DNA of 64,000 nucleotides from Sinotaia quadrata (taxonomy: Eukaryota > Mollusca > Gastropoda > Architaenioglossa > Viviparidae), in assembly GCA_028829895.1 (NCBI GenBank), contig CM054179.1:39674617-39738616 (forward strand), in the 5' to 3' direction. Positions 13,401 through 23,800 of the stretch are shown in pieces; position 1 is the stretch's first letter, and every line of letters begins with the position of its first letter. The translations under genes and the position numbers were made by a program. The notes below the pieces were generated by a model. The model saw only the letters and a program-made list of their open reading frames with translations. It did no database searches and was not told the DNA's origin.

Positions 13401-16400
13401 TTATATCAACAGACTAAAAGAAATTCCTATATTTTACAAAATGACTAAATGGAATTCCTATATTATCTCAACTGATTAAAAGGAATTCCTATATTATACC
13501 AAACGACTTCAAGGAATTGTTATATTATATGAAATAACTAAAAGGAATTCCTATTCCATCCATCTGCCCATCCATCCAGCTATTCACCTGTTCATATTGA
13601 GAAATACTTAAGGACTGTAGCATTAAAACAAGTGCAAAGCTCTTTAAACAAAGCATGCACACTAATCTCCTATTCCAAGAAAGCATTCATATCTTGTACA
13701 TTCAAAAGAAAGCTTGTACACACTAAACCCTCAAAAGTAATCCCACGCTAGACTCAAACCTACAACAGAAAACATGCACACAAACCTCATACCCTCAAAT
13801 GAAAGTATATACACATTAACCTTATACCCTCAAATGAAAGCATACACACAAACCTCATACCCTCAAATGAAAGCATACACACAAACCTCATACCCTCAAA
13901 TGAAAGAATATACACATTAACCTCATACCCTCAAATGAAAGCATACACACAAACCTCATACCCTCAAATGAAAGCATATACACATTAACCTCATACCCTC
14001 AAATGAAAGCATACACACAAACCTCATAGTCATACCCTCAAAAGAAAGCATACACACATTAACCTCAAATCTGCAAAAGAAAGCATATATACTAACTGCA
14101 ATTCTTCCTTGATGCACTAATCTTAAAGTTAAACCCTCCAAAGAAAACATTCACATAGTGACCTTAAACCTTCAAAAGAAAACATTCACACACTAACCTT
14201 AAACCTTCAAAAGAAAACATTCACATAATGACCTTAAAGTTAAACCCCCAAAAGAAAGCATTCACACAGTGACCTTAAACCAAACGAAAACATTCACTCA
14301 ATGATCTTAATTAAATCTCTCTTAACCCTCAAAGAAAGCATTCACACACTAAACTTAAACCCTCAAAAGAAAACATTCACACTCTGATCTTAAATCTCTC
14401 TAAACCCTCAAAAGAAAACATCCACACATTAACCTTAAACCTCAAAAGAAAACATTCACCTGCTGACCTTAAACCTCTTAGGAAAACATTCACACACTGA
14501 TCTTATATCCTGTAAAGAAAACATTCAATGCTGACCAAAATCCTCAAAATAAGTATGCATAGCTGACCTCACACTCTTCAAAGAATGTTATGCATATTAC
14601 TGACCTTGTGCTCTCAAAACAAAGCATGCATACAAACTTCTACTTTCCATGAGAAAGCATGCTTACACTCGCCTCATACCCTTAAAGAAAGCACGCAAAC
14701 ATTTAACTCATAGTCATACCCTTAAAGAAAGCACGCAAACATTTAACTCATACCCTCATAAAGAAATTATGCAAACTGACCTCATGTTCAAAAGAAGGCA
14801 TGTACACAATAACCTCAAACCCTCAAAAAATAATTCACACACTAATCTCATACCCTCACAAGAAAGCAAGCAAACACAAACCTCATATCCTCAAAGGAAA
14901 GTATCATACACTGACCTCATCAGCTGGAGAAAATGTTGAAGTAAGGAATGCAGGCATCATAACTGGCAGGGTCACATTGCTCTCAGACAAAGGTGGAACA
15001 GACCAACGCAATGATGGCTGCATAATGCTTCTGCTCACAGCTTTAGAGGCAAATGTTTCTAGGCAAGCTTCTCTTGTGTCATTAAATTCTTGTCTGCCAT
15101 GTTCTGTGCCACTTTCACTGTCCTGCGTTGTTCTTTCCTTCTGAAGACTAATGGAGCTTGCAGTAGGATCACCATCCACAGAACTGTAAGATGTTAAAAT
15201 GAAAGCATCCTTCTCCATCTTGGTTTGGGTCCCAGCTTCAAGATCTGATGAGAAACCTTTTTCATTTAAATCTTTATTGTGAACACTATTAATTTCTGTT
15301 TCACTCAAACTGATGCTGTTGCTATTGTTCATTTTTATTGCATCGTTATCAGTTGAACTTGTCCCTAAAACCAATAAATTTGTATCTCTCGCTCCATTTA
15401 ACATAAAACTGTCAGCTTCTAATGATTTCACAACTTTGGGATATCTGGAGACTACATCATCCTCAATCAATAAGTCTGACGTTTCACAAGGAATGTTCAG
15501 CTGATTTTTTGTCAGTTTTGTGTAAGAGAGACTACTTTCAGAGATTTCCTTGGTCCTGATGGCACCTACAGAGACACTGGCCACATTCAGAATGGGAGCG
15601 ATAGATGGACTGACACCCAGAAAGATTTGCAGAGCAGGAAACAAGCCTTCAATCCATGGGTCAACCACAACTTCAAGTCTGCACAGAACAAAGCAAATTC
15701 CTGAGAATGTATTTAGATAATAATGTATGTTCATACATATTTATGTGATTAGAGTAATGATTATTCCATCTAAATGAGTAGTCCCTCTAACACAAAATGG
15801 ACAGTTGGATTACCAAAAATGTCAGATAATTATGTAGAAATGGGTGGGGAATGAAAAATCACAAATTAAATGTAAGTGCACCCAAAAAAGTGAAGGGAGA
15901 GAGAGACTTAAAATAAAAACCACAAAAGTTTTCTCCCATCTTATGGATATATAAGCTGTTCTTCCACAATGTTTTTACAATTCTGCTCATGCATTATCTC
16001 TCTCCACCATACTACAGCACTTTTTCTCCCATTCTGTGGATGAATTTTAATTTATATTCAATAAAATAATTCATAAAATGAATAAAATATCTCAAAAAGG
16101 GCTCACAACACATATATAATCAGTTAACTGTTGATCTTGTGTGTGTGTGTGATATGCAAATGCATAGTGAAAGTGTATATCATATGTGACAGTTAATATG
16201 CATGTGCATGTGTTTACATGTAATATTTCACTGCAGGTGTCAACTTAAGACATCTTTAAATCTGTAAATGAATCATTTTCATGTGAATAGATATCAACAA
16301 TCTTTTACCCCAATGAATCAGACCATTGTTATGAGTATCTTGCTATAGCACCATAGTTTAGAAGACTTCACCAGAAAAGCCATGACAAATCTGCACCAAT

Positions 16401-18706
16401 CTAAAAATTTAGGCACCAAATATATTCTTATAAAATTAGATTTTCTTGCAATACTCCAACACAAATGCCAATGTAAAAACAATTTTGCACTAAAAGTAAA
16501 TTTTCTTCATTTTGCCTTTTCAAGAGTTAATAATTAATTTCATTTCAAGTGTGTATTAGATAATAGATGTTATCCAGCACAATTTCATTAAGTGATGATG
16601 CAATAAAGGAGCCTATCAAAAATGATGCAAAAGTGAGACACATTAAATTCAATGAGGGCATCAAATATTTTAGAGTATTAGTGCAAATAAGCATGACTTT
16701 GATTTCATCATTCTTTTATCTGTAATTTGTAAGATATCAGTGCATCAATAAGTAAATGAAGCAATGTCATTTTCGATTGATATTTTCAAAAAATAAATTT
16801 AACCTCTTGCCTTTCAGGTTGTTTTGCCACTCAGCGATAACTGAATGGGTGAGCTTACTAAAAAATGAAAAGCAGCTGTAATTATGAATGGATTTTGAAC
16901 ATGTAAATTTTTATCTATGCTAAACATATCAAAGAATTTTAAAATTAAAAAACATAAATATAAAATAAAAAGTTCTCTTACCTTTCAATGAATATAATTT
17001 TTTTTTTTTACCAGAAATGCAAGGTGAAAAAATCATTACACTATCATAAGAAAATGTTCACAATATTTCTTTTCAAAAAGCAAATACAAGTTCAATTGCA
17101 AACTGAAGTCTATTGTTGATTATTAGATAAAAACATTTTTGTCTTCAGAAATTACCGGAGAAGAAATGACCAATTTCAAAAGAATTCTTGAATAAACAAA
17201 TACAAGTGAAACTGCACAATTTATATTGCAAGTCCATTGTTGATTAGATTCAAAAGTATTATTTATTCTGCATATTTTTCAGTCCTAAGATATTTTCTAA
17301 ATGAAAATTGTTTCCTCGATCCCTGCCATTTTGAAATCAACTGGTCTGGTTTGGGCAAATACGGTTCAGCATCTCTCATCAAAGTAGGAGCTGGTAATTA
17401 TTCTTTTTCAATGAATAATACTGCTGAATATTTTTGCTGAATAAATAAAATAGAAGAATTATCTGTTTCAAGTTCAAATTTGGCTGTACACTGTCAATGC
17501 ATTCGAGGTCCCATGACTTGCAAGATTTCCATGCTGGTAAATCACAATGGGTGACCCCCAAAACCAACTGTTCTTCATCACACAAGCAGACTAAATAAAA
17601 CTATCCAATAGTAGAATTGATACAGATTGTGCCTACTAAAGCAAACACATATTAGCTTCACAGTGACTGGCTCATTTGAAAGAATAAAATTTACCATGCA
17701 TGCATCAAGGCCTTATAGGGCTGTCTGATAGGGAACGGGTTAAAACTATTTAATGCATATTCATTAGTGGAATAAATTGATCTTACCCAACAGCTTCGTC
17801 TGCAAATCCTGATGGATAGAATCGTTGGGCACCAAGCTGGTTTAATCGCCGGTCAATGTTTTTGGCATTATTACAGAAATTGGTGTAATTAGAGTCTCCA
17901 AGTCCTGAAACAATTTGAACTGAGTCTCATGAATTCTTGGATGTCTGAGAATAATCATAGATGTCATGTTTAGTGTTTGGAGTTTTTCACAATATGCAGT
18001 TTAAGATATGAGAAATGAGAGAATATCAAGTTGAGAGAGTACCAGTACACATGAGGGATTTTGTAGCAACATCAGTGAAAAACTATAAACCAAAAATCAA
18101 ATAGACAATACAAGCTAAGTTTACATACTCAGCTGCATTATTTTCACATAAAGTGTGTACCAATAATGACTGTCACTTGAAATATTCAAAGCAAATTAAG
18201 AAAAATAAATTATTTTTATAAAAGGAATGTACATATCACCCATAAGTTACAATTCATACAAGTAGCACTGCAGGCTTGTTAAATGTAAGTTATAATAGCA
18301 GAACAAATACACCATACAATTAACACACCATCAAACAATTAATGATTACTCTTATAAATACTAGTGACTAACTCGAAGATTAATTCATAATTAAAAAGCA
18401 CGAAGTCTTCTATCTTTTATATCTACATTTCTTCCAGTTTTTGCAAGCAGGAAATTTTTTTTAAAATTTGTATCAAAAGTATAAAAAAAAAATTAATTAC
18501 CTAAAATGGCATAGTTAAGATGGACCAGATAATCATCAGGCAAAGTTGTTTTGTTGAGCCGCCGGACAAATTTTTGTGCTGTTTCAGGTGGCTCGCCATC
18601 TCCAGTGGTGGAAGTTACTAAAACCACACAGCTCTCCTTCTCTAGGCCAAACTGAAAGAACATTAGCAAAAGAGAACATTATCTTAAAAATTAATGATGC
18701 TATAAA

Positions 18707-18758
<52 letters not shown>

Positions 18759-20858
18759 GTGATTTAATACGTCAACCAAAATGGTAAAGATCAAAAACAA
18801 CTTTTTCTATTCCATTTTCCTGAGCATTTTTATCATTGAACTCAAAGTAATTTGTCTATCCACCTTCAATCAACTTACTGATCTACACTAGTTAGCAATT
18901 AATTCAAATATCTCTCTGTTTACTTTATAGCTCAAAAGCCAATTTCTTTTTTAAAAAAAATAAATTCCACTATTTTACAAGGAGAAACAATTATTATATA
19001 TTCTCTGAGTCTAGAAAATTACAAATTAGAAAATAATTTTAAACTAACATAATATTTAAAATCATGTAATAATATTTCAAAGACATTCTTGTGGTGCAAG
19101 GAGACTGGAATGCTAAAATAGGAAAGGATGCCGTTGAGAACTGGAAAGGTACATGTGGACACTACTGCAATACAGAGACAAATGACAGAGGCTTAAGGCT
19201 CTTGGAATTTGCCAGCTCTAATGATCTGAAGCTGATGAACACATTTGGTCCACACAGAGCATCCAGATAGACATGGCATTGCCTGAATAGAGAACACCAT
19301 AACCAGATTGATTATATCATAGTGAAGAGGCATTTCCATACCAGTGTAAACATTGCCAAGACAAGAAGCTTTCCAGGAGCAGACATTGGAAGTGACCATG
19401 ACTTAGTGATGATGACCCTCTGACAATGTCTAAAGAAAGCAGGACCCCACAAGAATCAAGTTCAACCTTGCAAAGCTTAAAGACCCAGAGGTATTGGAAG
19501 CCTTCCAAGCAAAAATAGGAGGAAAATTTGCAACACTGTTACTTCTTAGTGCAGAGAACACAGACCCAGACATGTTGATTGACATATTTAACACTGCAGT
19601 GATCCAAACAGCCAATGAGATCCTTGGCAAACATAGACAAGCAAAGAAACCTTGGATTACACCTGACATCCTTGATCTGTGTGACAAGCGTCAAGAATTA
19701 AAGAAGAAGAAATCAGAAGTAGAAGGAGGAAAATAATACAGGGAAATCAACCAGACTATCAAGAAAAGCATGAAAAAGGCAAAGAAGCCATGGATTGAAG
19801 ACCAGTGTAAAGATATAGAAAATAATTTAAAGAAAAATAATAGCAAAAAAGCATACCGACTGGTGAAAGATCTGACTAGTGAAAAACAAGGACACTCCTC
19901 CACCGTTCAAGATAGTGGAGGGAATTGTCTTACAGAAGATCAAGACATTCTAAAAGATGGACAGAATACTGCTCAGACCTATACAACCACAGGGGACCCA
20001 GACATACTCAACAACCCACCAGTGACCAACATTGACAACTGCCCCATCCTCTGAGAAGAAGTAGAGACTGCAGTAAAATCATTGAAAAAGGGGAAGGCAG
20101 CAGGAATAGACAACATGGGAGGATAACAGAGTGGGCAGGACTGAAGCCGAGCAATACAGTAAGATTAGAGGAGAACAGAATGGAATGAAGGAAATTGGTT
20201 GTCAGGTCATCAGCCCCAACAGTCGACAAGACTAGGGGATAGATAGATAGATAGAATAATATTTCTGCTTAGTTCTGAAATTATAGTAATAATGTTCTCA
20301 ACATTTTATTGTACCTTGATTTATATTCTATATTTTGTTAAAATTTCCAACTAGTTAAAAATCAATGTTTCGCATGCATATGTAAATATTTATTTGCAGA
20401 GCTAACATTAACAAGTGTTTAAAAAAATAAATATAGTGATTCTTAGAATCATACATGAAATATGACTTATAGAAATGTTACAAAACCTTTCATTTCGTAA
20501 TATCCCCATAATATGCCATCTGTCAACAAAAGCATGTTCCACCTATTAAAGATATCATTTCTAATAAAACTAGAAATAACGAGTGAATACTCTTTACCAT
20601 CACTGTTCCATTGTTATGGTCAACTACTTAAAATATTAAATGTTTGATTCATATTTCTTACTTTACATTACAGGCAGCTAATTATATTCCTGCCTTTTTC
20701 TACAGTCATACCTTTTTATCTGTCATGCTGAGGCAATGGACTTCTGCAGTCAGCCCAAACTGACTGGAACGTTCACAAATTTCTTCTGCAATTGCTTTGG
20801 CCTGGCCTGTTTGTGAGCCATACAGTAACAAAAACCGATTCGGGGAACTACTTGGCAT
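2168..20858 (-). CDS. MTRR: Methionine synthase reductase, complete, 13 coding exons
   Basis: Diflavin reductase that passes electrons from NADPH through FAD and FMN to cobalamin, reactivating methionine synthase in the cytosol. Exons in order: 20858-20712, 18651-18501, 17904-17787, 15678-14916, 12943-12788, 11366-11281, 10680-10524, 9652-9472, 6368-6326, 5677-5464, 4952-4738, 3314-3076, 2247-2168. They total 2550 bases (849 aa plus stop) and every junction keeps phase with GT-AG ends. Domains: flavodoxin/FMN about 8-150; linker about 150-390; FAD and connecting region about 395-680; NADPH domain about 690-849. Motifs: [10 protein letters not shown] (13-22), [10 protein letters not shown] (62-71), [10 protein letters not shown] (100-109), RPYS (595-598), GLCTGW (631-636), GPGTGVAP (697-704), [14 protein letters not shown] (798-811) and penultimate Trp848. 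Human MTRR is about 700 residues; the excess is mainly the exon 4 linker. No in-frame break was seen. Candidate poly(A) signals lie downstream, for example the minus-strand AATAAA at 1085-1080. Confidence 0.95.
2964..3040. repeat. Two- to three-copy 31 bp repeat
   Basis: ATTCTCTACAGTAAAGTGTA units in MTRR intron 12, ending about 35 bases below the exon 12 donor. Confidence 0.7.
3076..3314 (-). CDS. MTRR: MTRR coding exon 12 (residues 744-823)
   Basis: NADPH-domain core, [20 protein letters not shown]. Reading on without splicing meets a stop at once (QEQKGA then TAA). A donor AAAAG|GTGCAT lies just before it and joins in phase 1 to exon 13, which supplies the expected C-terminus, so the exon is ended here. 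Confidence 0.92.
3600..4300. repeat. Minisatellite, about 28 bp unit, about 23 copies
   Basis: Degenerate unit CACAACATTCTAACCATGTA-ACCACATA filling half of MTRR intron 11. No spacers, and unit length drifts between copies. Confidence 0.85.
4738..4952 (-). CDS. MTRR: MTRR coding exon 11 (residues 673-743)
   Basis: NADPH-domain entry: [20 protein letters not shown] (the GPGTGxAP nucleotide loop) and [16 protein letters not shown]. Acceptor TTTCCAG, donor TTTAG|GTATTT, ends in phase 2. Confidence 0.95.
5464..5677 (-). CDS. MTRR: MTRR coding exon 10 (residues 601-672)
   Basis: FAD-binding region: [12 protein letters not shown], then [12 protein letters not shown], equal to the human GVCTGWLA flavin-pyrophosphate loop, then an acidic, poorly conserved stretch of about 35 residues. 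Donor GAG|GTAAAT, phase 0. Confidence 0.92.
5785..5820. repeat. (GT)n microsatellite
   Basis: Simple repeat in MTRR intron 9. Confidence 0.9.
6326..6368 (-). CDS. MTRR: MTRR coding exon 9 (residues 587-600)
   Basis: A 43-base exon encoding [14 protein letters not shown], with the RPYS motif that contacts FAD in this reductase family. Acceptor ATATACAG, donor CAG|GTAAG. Too short to find by ORF length; phases 1 and 2 fit both neighbours. Confidence 0.93.
6845..7095. repeat. Minisatellite, about 32 bp unit, 7-8 copies
   Basis: Unit CTGCTAGAACTTTGAATTTT-CCTACTTCTGGG in MTRR intron 8. The two rightmost copies swap the end for CTCTAAATCTATATGTGCCA. Confidence 0.85.
7100..7225. repeat. Two-copy repeat, about 65 bp
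   Basis: GCATACTGCACTTTATTTTG plus ACTGTCACTC occurs twice in MTRR intron 8. Confidence 0.7.
7530..7860. repeat. Minisatellite, 57 bp unit, 3-4 copies
   Basis: Unit AGCCTATCAAGGAATGGTGT-GACAATGTTACTTGCTGCTC-ACCACAAAGATGTTCAC. 57 is a multiple of 3, so it creates periodic ORFs that are not genes. Confidence 0.85.
8005..8335. repeat. Minisatellite, 36 bp unit, 9 copies
   Basis: Unit CTGCAGCCCTTTGCTAGTAA-GAGAGGATGGCAATAC, very homogeneous. Gives long open frames on both strands (for example [12 protein letters not shown] repeated), which are artefacts of a 36-base period inside MTRR intron 8. Confidence 0.92.
8365..8590. repeat. Minisatellite, 36 bp unit, 6 copies
   Basis: Unit TTGCAGCCCATTATTGGTGT-GACAAGATGACAACAC. 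Shares GCAGCCCAT and overall length with the array just to its left, so both probably come from one ancestral unit. Confidence 0.92.
9472..9652 (-). CDS. MTRR: MTRR coding exon 8 (residues 527-586)
   Basis: Connecting domain with [19 protein letters not shown] and [12 protein letters not shown], both near identical to human MTRR in key residues. Acceptor CTGCAG, donor G|GTGAGT, ends in phase 1. Confidence 0.94.
10395..10467. repeat. C run and (CA)n/(CG)n microsatellite
   Basis: CCGCGCCCCCCCCCC then CA repeats interrupted by CGCGCGCG, about 60 bases below the MTRR exon 7 donor. Alternating purine-pyrimidine sequence with Z-DNA potential. Confidence 0.9.
10524..10680 (-). CDS. MTRR: MTRR coding exon 7 (residues 474-526)
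   Basis: Connecting domain. Begins [19 protein letters not shown] and ends [16 protein letters not shown], matching the human order (RLQLED ... CLEIRAIPKK). Donor AAG|GTTATT is a weak but acceptable GT site; phase 0 at the end. Confidence 0.92.
11040..11280. repeat. Trinucleotide-rich (ACT)n degenerate repeat at the MTRR exon 6 donor
   Basis: ACTACTACTGCTACATAAAC-type units end exactly at the exon 6 splice donor, whose minus-strand sequence is AAG|GTCAGTAGTAGTAG. Confidence 0.75.
11281..11366 (-). CDS. MTRR: MTRR coding exon 6 (residues 446-473)
   Basis: Encodes [20 protein letters not shown], the conserved (Y/F)xPGDAxxxxC segment of the FAD-binding barrel, then QEVNQLIS. Donor AAG|GTCAGTAGTAG runs straight into a TAG-rich repeat. 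Ends in phase 2. Confidence 0.92.
11400..11600. repeat. Two-copy repeat, about 120 bp
   Basis: TTTTATATCCTACAATGTTC, AAGCTGTTAAAG and GATGTATATGTGAGAA recur with changes in MTRR intron 5. Confidence 0.65.
11685..11990. repeat. Minisatellite, 45 bp unit, 6-7 copies
   Basis: Unit GCAAACTTTTGGTATATGTT-ATATATATTTTACTGATAAA-TTATT in MTRR intron 5. The first four copies are almost identical. Confidence 0.9.
12788..12943 (-). CDS. MTRR: MTRR coding exon 5 (residues 394-445)
   Basis: Start of the FAD/connecting module, ending [17 protein letters not shown] before the donor GTGAGA. It aligns with the human segment leading to LLVELDIS. Acceptor TTTTCAG; phase 0 at both ends. Confidence 0.88.
13290..13555. 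repeat. Minisatellite, about 31 bp unit, 8-9 copies
   Basis: Unit GGAATTCCTATATTATATCA-ACTGACTAAAA in MTRR intron 4. Each unit starts with the palindrome GGAATTCC. Confidence 0.88.
13690..14920. repeat. Large minisatellite, about 33 bp unit, about 30 copies, abutting MTRR exon 4 donor
   Basis: Unit GAAAGCATACACACAAACCT-CATACCCTCAAAT, homogeneous at 13800-14040 and degenerate towards exon 4. On the minus strand most units contain (T)GAGGT(C/T)(A/T)GTGTGT or AAGGTTAGTGTG, matching the exon 4 donor GAG|GTCAGTGTATG, which is itself the first unit. Confidence 0.85.
14916..15678 (-). CDS. MTRR: MTRR coding exon 4 (residues 139-393), extended linker
   Basis: Begins [16 protein letters not shown], the end of the flavodoxin domain, then about 200 residues rich in Ser, Thr, Asp, Glu and Asn with no visible fold. 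It closes with [15 protein letters not shown], where human MTRR also has a SVPPLS motif, so the exon is homologous and real. The linker is roughly 150 residues longer than the human one. The donor is GAG|GTCAGT and sits at the head of a 1.2 kb tandem array. Confidence 0.9.
16803..17739. mobile_element. Possible piggyBac-like MITE, MTRR intron 3
   Basis: TTAA at 16799-16802 is followed by CCTCTTGCCTTTCAG. At the other end CTGATAGGGAACGGG runs up to TTAA at 17740-17743; reverse complemented this is CCCGTTCCCTATCAG, 11 of 15 matching. The TTAA duplication and C-rich ends suggest piggyBac. The inner sequence has no transposase. Divergence of the ends makes this tentative. Confidence 0.35.
17787..17904 (-). 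CDS. MTRR: MTRR coding exon 3 (residues 100-138)
   Basis: Third FMN loop [20 protein letters not shown], then [18 protein letters not shown]. Close to the human MTRR segment in order and spacing. Acceptor GTTTCAG, donor GG|GTAAG, ends in phase 2. Confidence 0.93.
18501..18651 (-). CDS. MTRR: MTRR coding exon 2 (residues 50-99)
   Basis: Flavodoxin middle part with the second FMN loop, [20 protein letters not shown]. Acceptor CTTTCAG, donor G|GTAATT, ends in phase 1. Intron 1 upstream holds a LINE relic. Confidence 0.93.
18708..18758. repeat. (GAT)n microsatellite
   Basis: About 17 trinucleotides in MTRR intron 1, 57 bases from the exon 2 acceptor on its intron side. Confidence 0.92.
19075..20255 (+). 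mobile_element. RTE-like LINE relic, internally deleted, in MTRR intron 1
   Basis: Antisense to MTRR. The first part encodes an endonuclease of LINE type: [47 protein letters not shown] and [13 protein letters not shown] (the QGDWNA, QIDYI and SDHDLV catalytic blocks). A linker and the start of the reverse transcriptase follow ([20 protein letters not shown]). At about 20115 it jumps to the element's C-terminal tail ([19 protein letters not shown]) and a GATA-type 3' tail at 20238-20255. Several in-frame stops (after HRASR, for example) show it is dead. Confidence 0.75.
20712..20858 (-). CDS. MTRR: MTRR coding exon 1 (residues 1-49)
   Basis: Starts at ATG 20858 and ends AAG before GTATGA. 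It encodes the first strand and FMN phosphate loop of the flavodoxin domain ([20 protein letters not shown]). Only about 8 residues precede the conserved RFLLLY, as in human MTRR, so no organelle-targeting peptide is evident. Phase 0 at the end. Confidence 0.93.
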
Positions 20859-23800
20859 GTTTATCTTAACAATTAAATTTTATAGAAAATTCCGTTATAT
20901 GTAGTTTTAACCAAGACTACATATTAAAACAGAAAAGAGTTGTAAAGCTATCAGACTTTAATTTTTTTTTTTACTTTTGCTGGATTTCACACATAAAAAT
21001 GTTTTAGAAACTTATTTCACTTAATTGTGGTTTATATGTATACTTAAAAACATCTTTGCAAAGTTTAAATTATACAGTTTGCATGTTTGTGTGACAAAGC
21101 ACATAATTTTAAAATGTGATAAATCTAAGCAGCCTTTCTAGAGTTACATCATTTAATTAACAATTTACGAAACTTAATTCTACTCACAAACATATTTCAT
21201 ACAACACATAAAAATAAAATAATTTTAAGATATTTGGGCCATTAGTCAATGTGTAATCTGGGTTAATCTCTCACAGTGTTTGACTGTACCTCACTTCGTT
21301 CGAGCGTAAAAGCAGTTGTGACATTTTTATATAATAGACACCGACAGGCTTGACGTAATTTCTTGCTATATTAAGTGTAGGAGTATTTTACTGTTGTGTC
21401 AGTATGTATATGCTCACTGGATATCTTTGCATTTTAATGCCTATTTTTATAGTTTTTATTTCATATATTTCGATTAAATTATCAAAATATGGCGCTGATT
21501 TGTGTTTTTGCTATTTTTAAAGGTTATTTTCAACTACCTTTTGGTCTATTAACTAGACCACTAGAAAATTGTGTAAACAAAACAGAAAATCTATTCAGTC
21601 TATTAATGTACCCATTATGTACCAGTCAAGGGATTTCAATGCGATTAGCAGATATTAACAATTTTTAACCGAAACAAATTTAAGACCAACGCGTTATATC
21701 TCGACAACTAGACCAAAGAGAATACGCAATACCTATACGTATATATTTATGGATCACACTTAGAACTCTTTTTAGAAGAATACAGAAATGGACTAGGCAA
21801 AGTAAGCCATTTGAGAAATTTGTGAGGATGAGGTGGATGTCACGTTCTTCTGCAGTTACTCTGCACATGCGTATAATTTACTGTGAAGCTAATGGAGGTG
21901 CGACCAAGGATGTGATTGGTGCAAATTGATTTAAATAGCGATTAATCACTGTGGGATTAATAAACAATATGTATTTAATTTAAAATGCCCACGACACGCG
22001 CAATTATATAATTATAATTCAGTTCGCAGTGTTGTGTACAAACACAAAATTATGAATCTGGCAAAATAATAAATAAACTTGTAATTATTATTAACATTTA
22101 TCTTTTAAAAAGATCATGCATAAGCACGGACTGTTATTTTTAAAATGAACAGTGTATAATATATATATTTTTAAAATATAACAGATGCATACATTCAGTG
22201 AACCGCAATCCAATCAACAATATATAGTAGACGACAACTAAATAGGATATAACTGTTTCAGTGTTTGACATAGGACGGTTACATGTATTATCGGTTATGC
22301 GAAAACAGAATTCCACAAATATATTTCACAATTCTTTTCACTTTAAAAAAAACAAAAAACATCCTACTTCGCAGCAACCTTGGATATGAACGTGGTTTTA
22401 ATTCTTTATAATAAACTGATCATTCTTGCTTTATACTTTTATAGACTTATGATAAAGGTTTTTCGATGGTTTTTTTGTATTACTTGTTATTATTATTATA
22501 GTGTTGTTATCTGATGGTAGCAGTGACCTACATAGATTTAAAAAGTAAAATAACTTACAATTTTCAGATCAAAATTAATTTAGGTTTATATTTGTGTTAA
22601 AATCCACTCTAATTGCACTTACTCGCATTATCTTGCATTTGTTTTTATTTGTTTGCACTTAATCGCACAGTAAGGCCTGACCAAACTAAATTTAGCAATA
22701 TATAGTACATAATTTGCACATTATTCAGTTTCAAGCTCCAATATGTATTTTATTTTATTTTAAAATAAAACTTCCATTGTTATTATTAAAATATTTAAGC
22801 GTTCTTGTAGTGTACTTATTTATGGTATGTATGTGCCCATTTGAAGTTTCATTCCAAGTGAAGTATTTAGTAAAGTGATACCATGTGCAATGGAAAGGTG
22901 TAACGCATTACTTAATAAGATATAACGTGTAAAGTTTCAGAGTTGGTAACGAAAATCGAAGAAAAATGAATATACAACCGTTGTTTTCTTTATAAAAATA
23001 TCATCTCCAGAGGTAAATATAGCACAAAAAAATCTAGAACGAGTTTTCTTGTTCAATTATATTAAAGCTCAAGAGACGTCAGTATGTAGCCTGTAGGCCT
23101 ATATTAATTAATATTATATGATTATGAGTATATCTTGACAGAGTTAACACTAATAAAATAAAAACTTAATTGCTACATGTCATCCCTGTAATTTAATATT
23201 ACATAAAAGATACATATTTTTGAAATGTGTAGCAAACGTTTTACATTAGAATGCAAATCATCAGTTACTAAATACTAGTTTACTACTCAGTACTTGTACA
23301 GTTATAGTATTTATGACCTCTAGGCCTATAATTTGTGGACGCATGCATTGTTTATCATCTTTATCAAATGGTATTATATTTTAATAATTAACTCTGTATC
23401 TTTTATACAGTAATAGTTACAAAGATGAATAAACATGAAAATTTCACTCTTGAATATCTTCCGAAATACATGTAAAACTGAGTCAGAGTGATCATGGTCA
23501 ATCTTTAAAAAAAAAAAAAAGAAATATTTTATTTTAACTTTAAGGCAAAAAGATTTTTTGGCTGGTGCTATATTACTATTTTTCATGATTGATTTTCAGT
23601 ATAATTTCATTCATGTCTAACAGAAACAATCATACATAATTCTTAATAGAGAAATACACCCACAATTTAAATTTTAATTTAAAGTTGTATTTATAGTAGC
23701 AACTAGCATAGGAAAATCCATCTCAATGAGTGTCTGCTATAACTTAGTATAAGGCAAATAAAACAGTTTTATGTGTAGAAAAAATCTAAACATACTCTTA

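Noticed and set aside
14649..15144. Plus-strand ORFs of 96 and 114 codons
   Set aside because: They cross the 33-base array and the antisense of MTRR exon 4; no conserved protein features.
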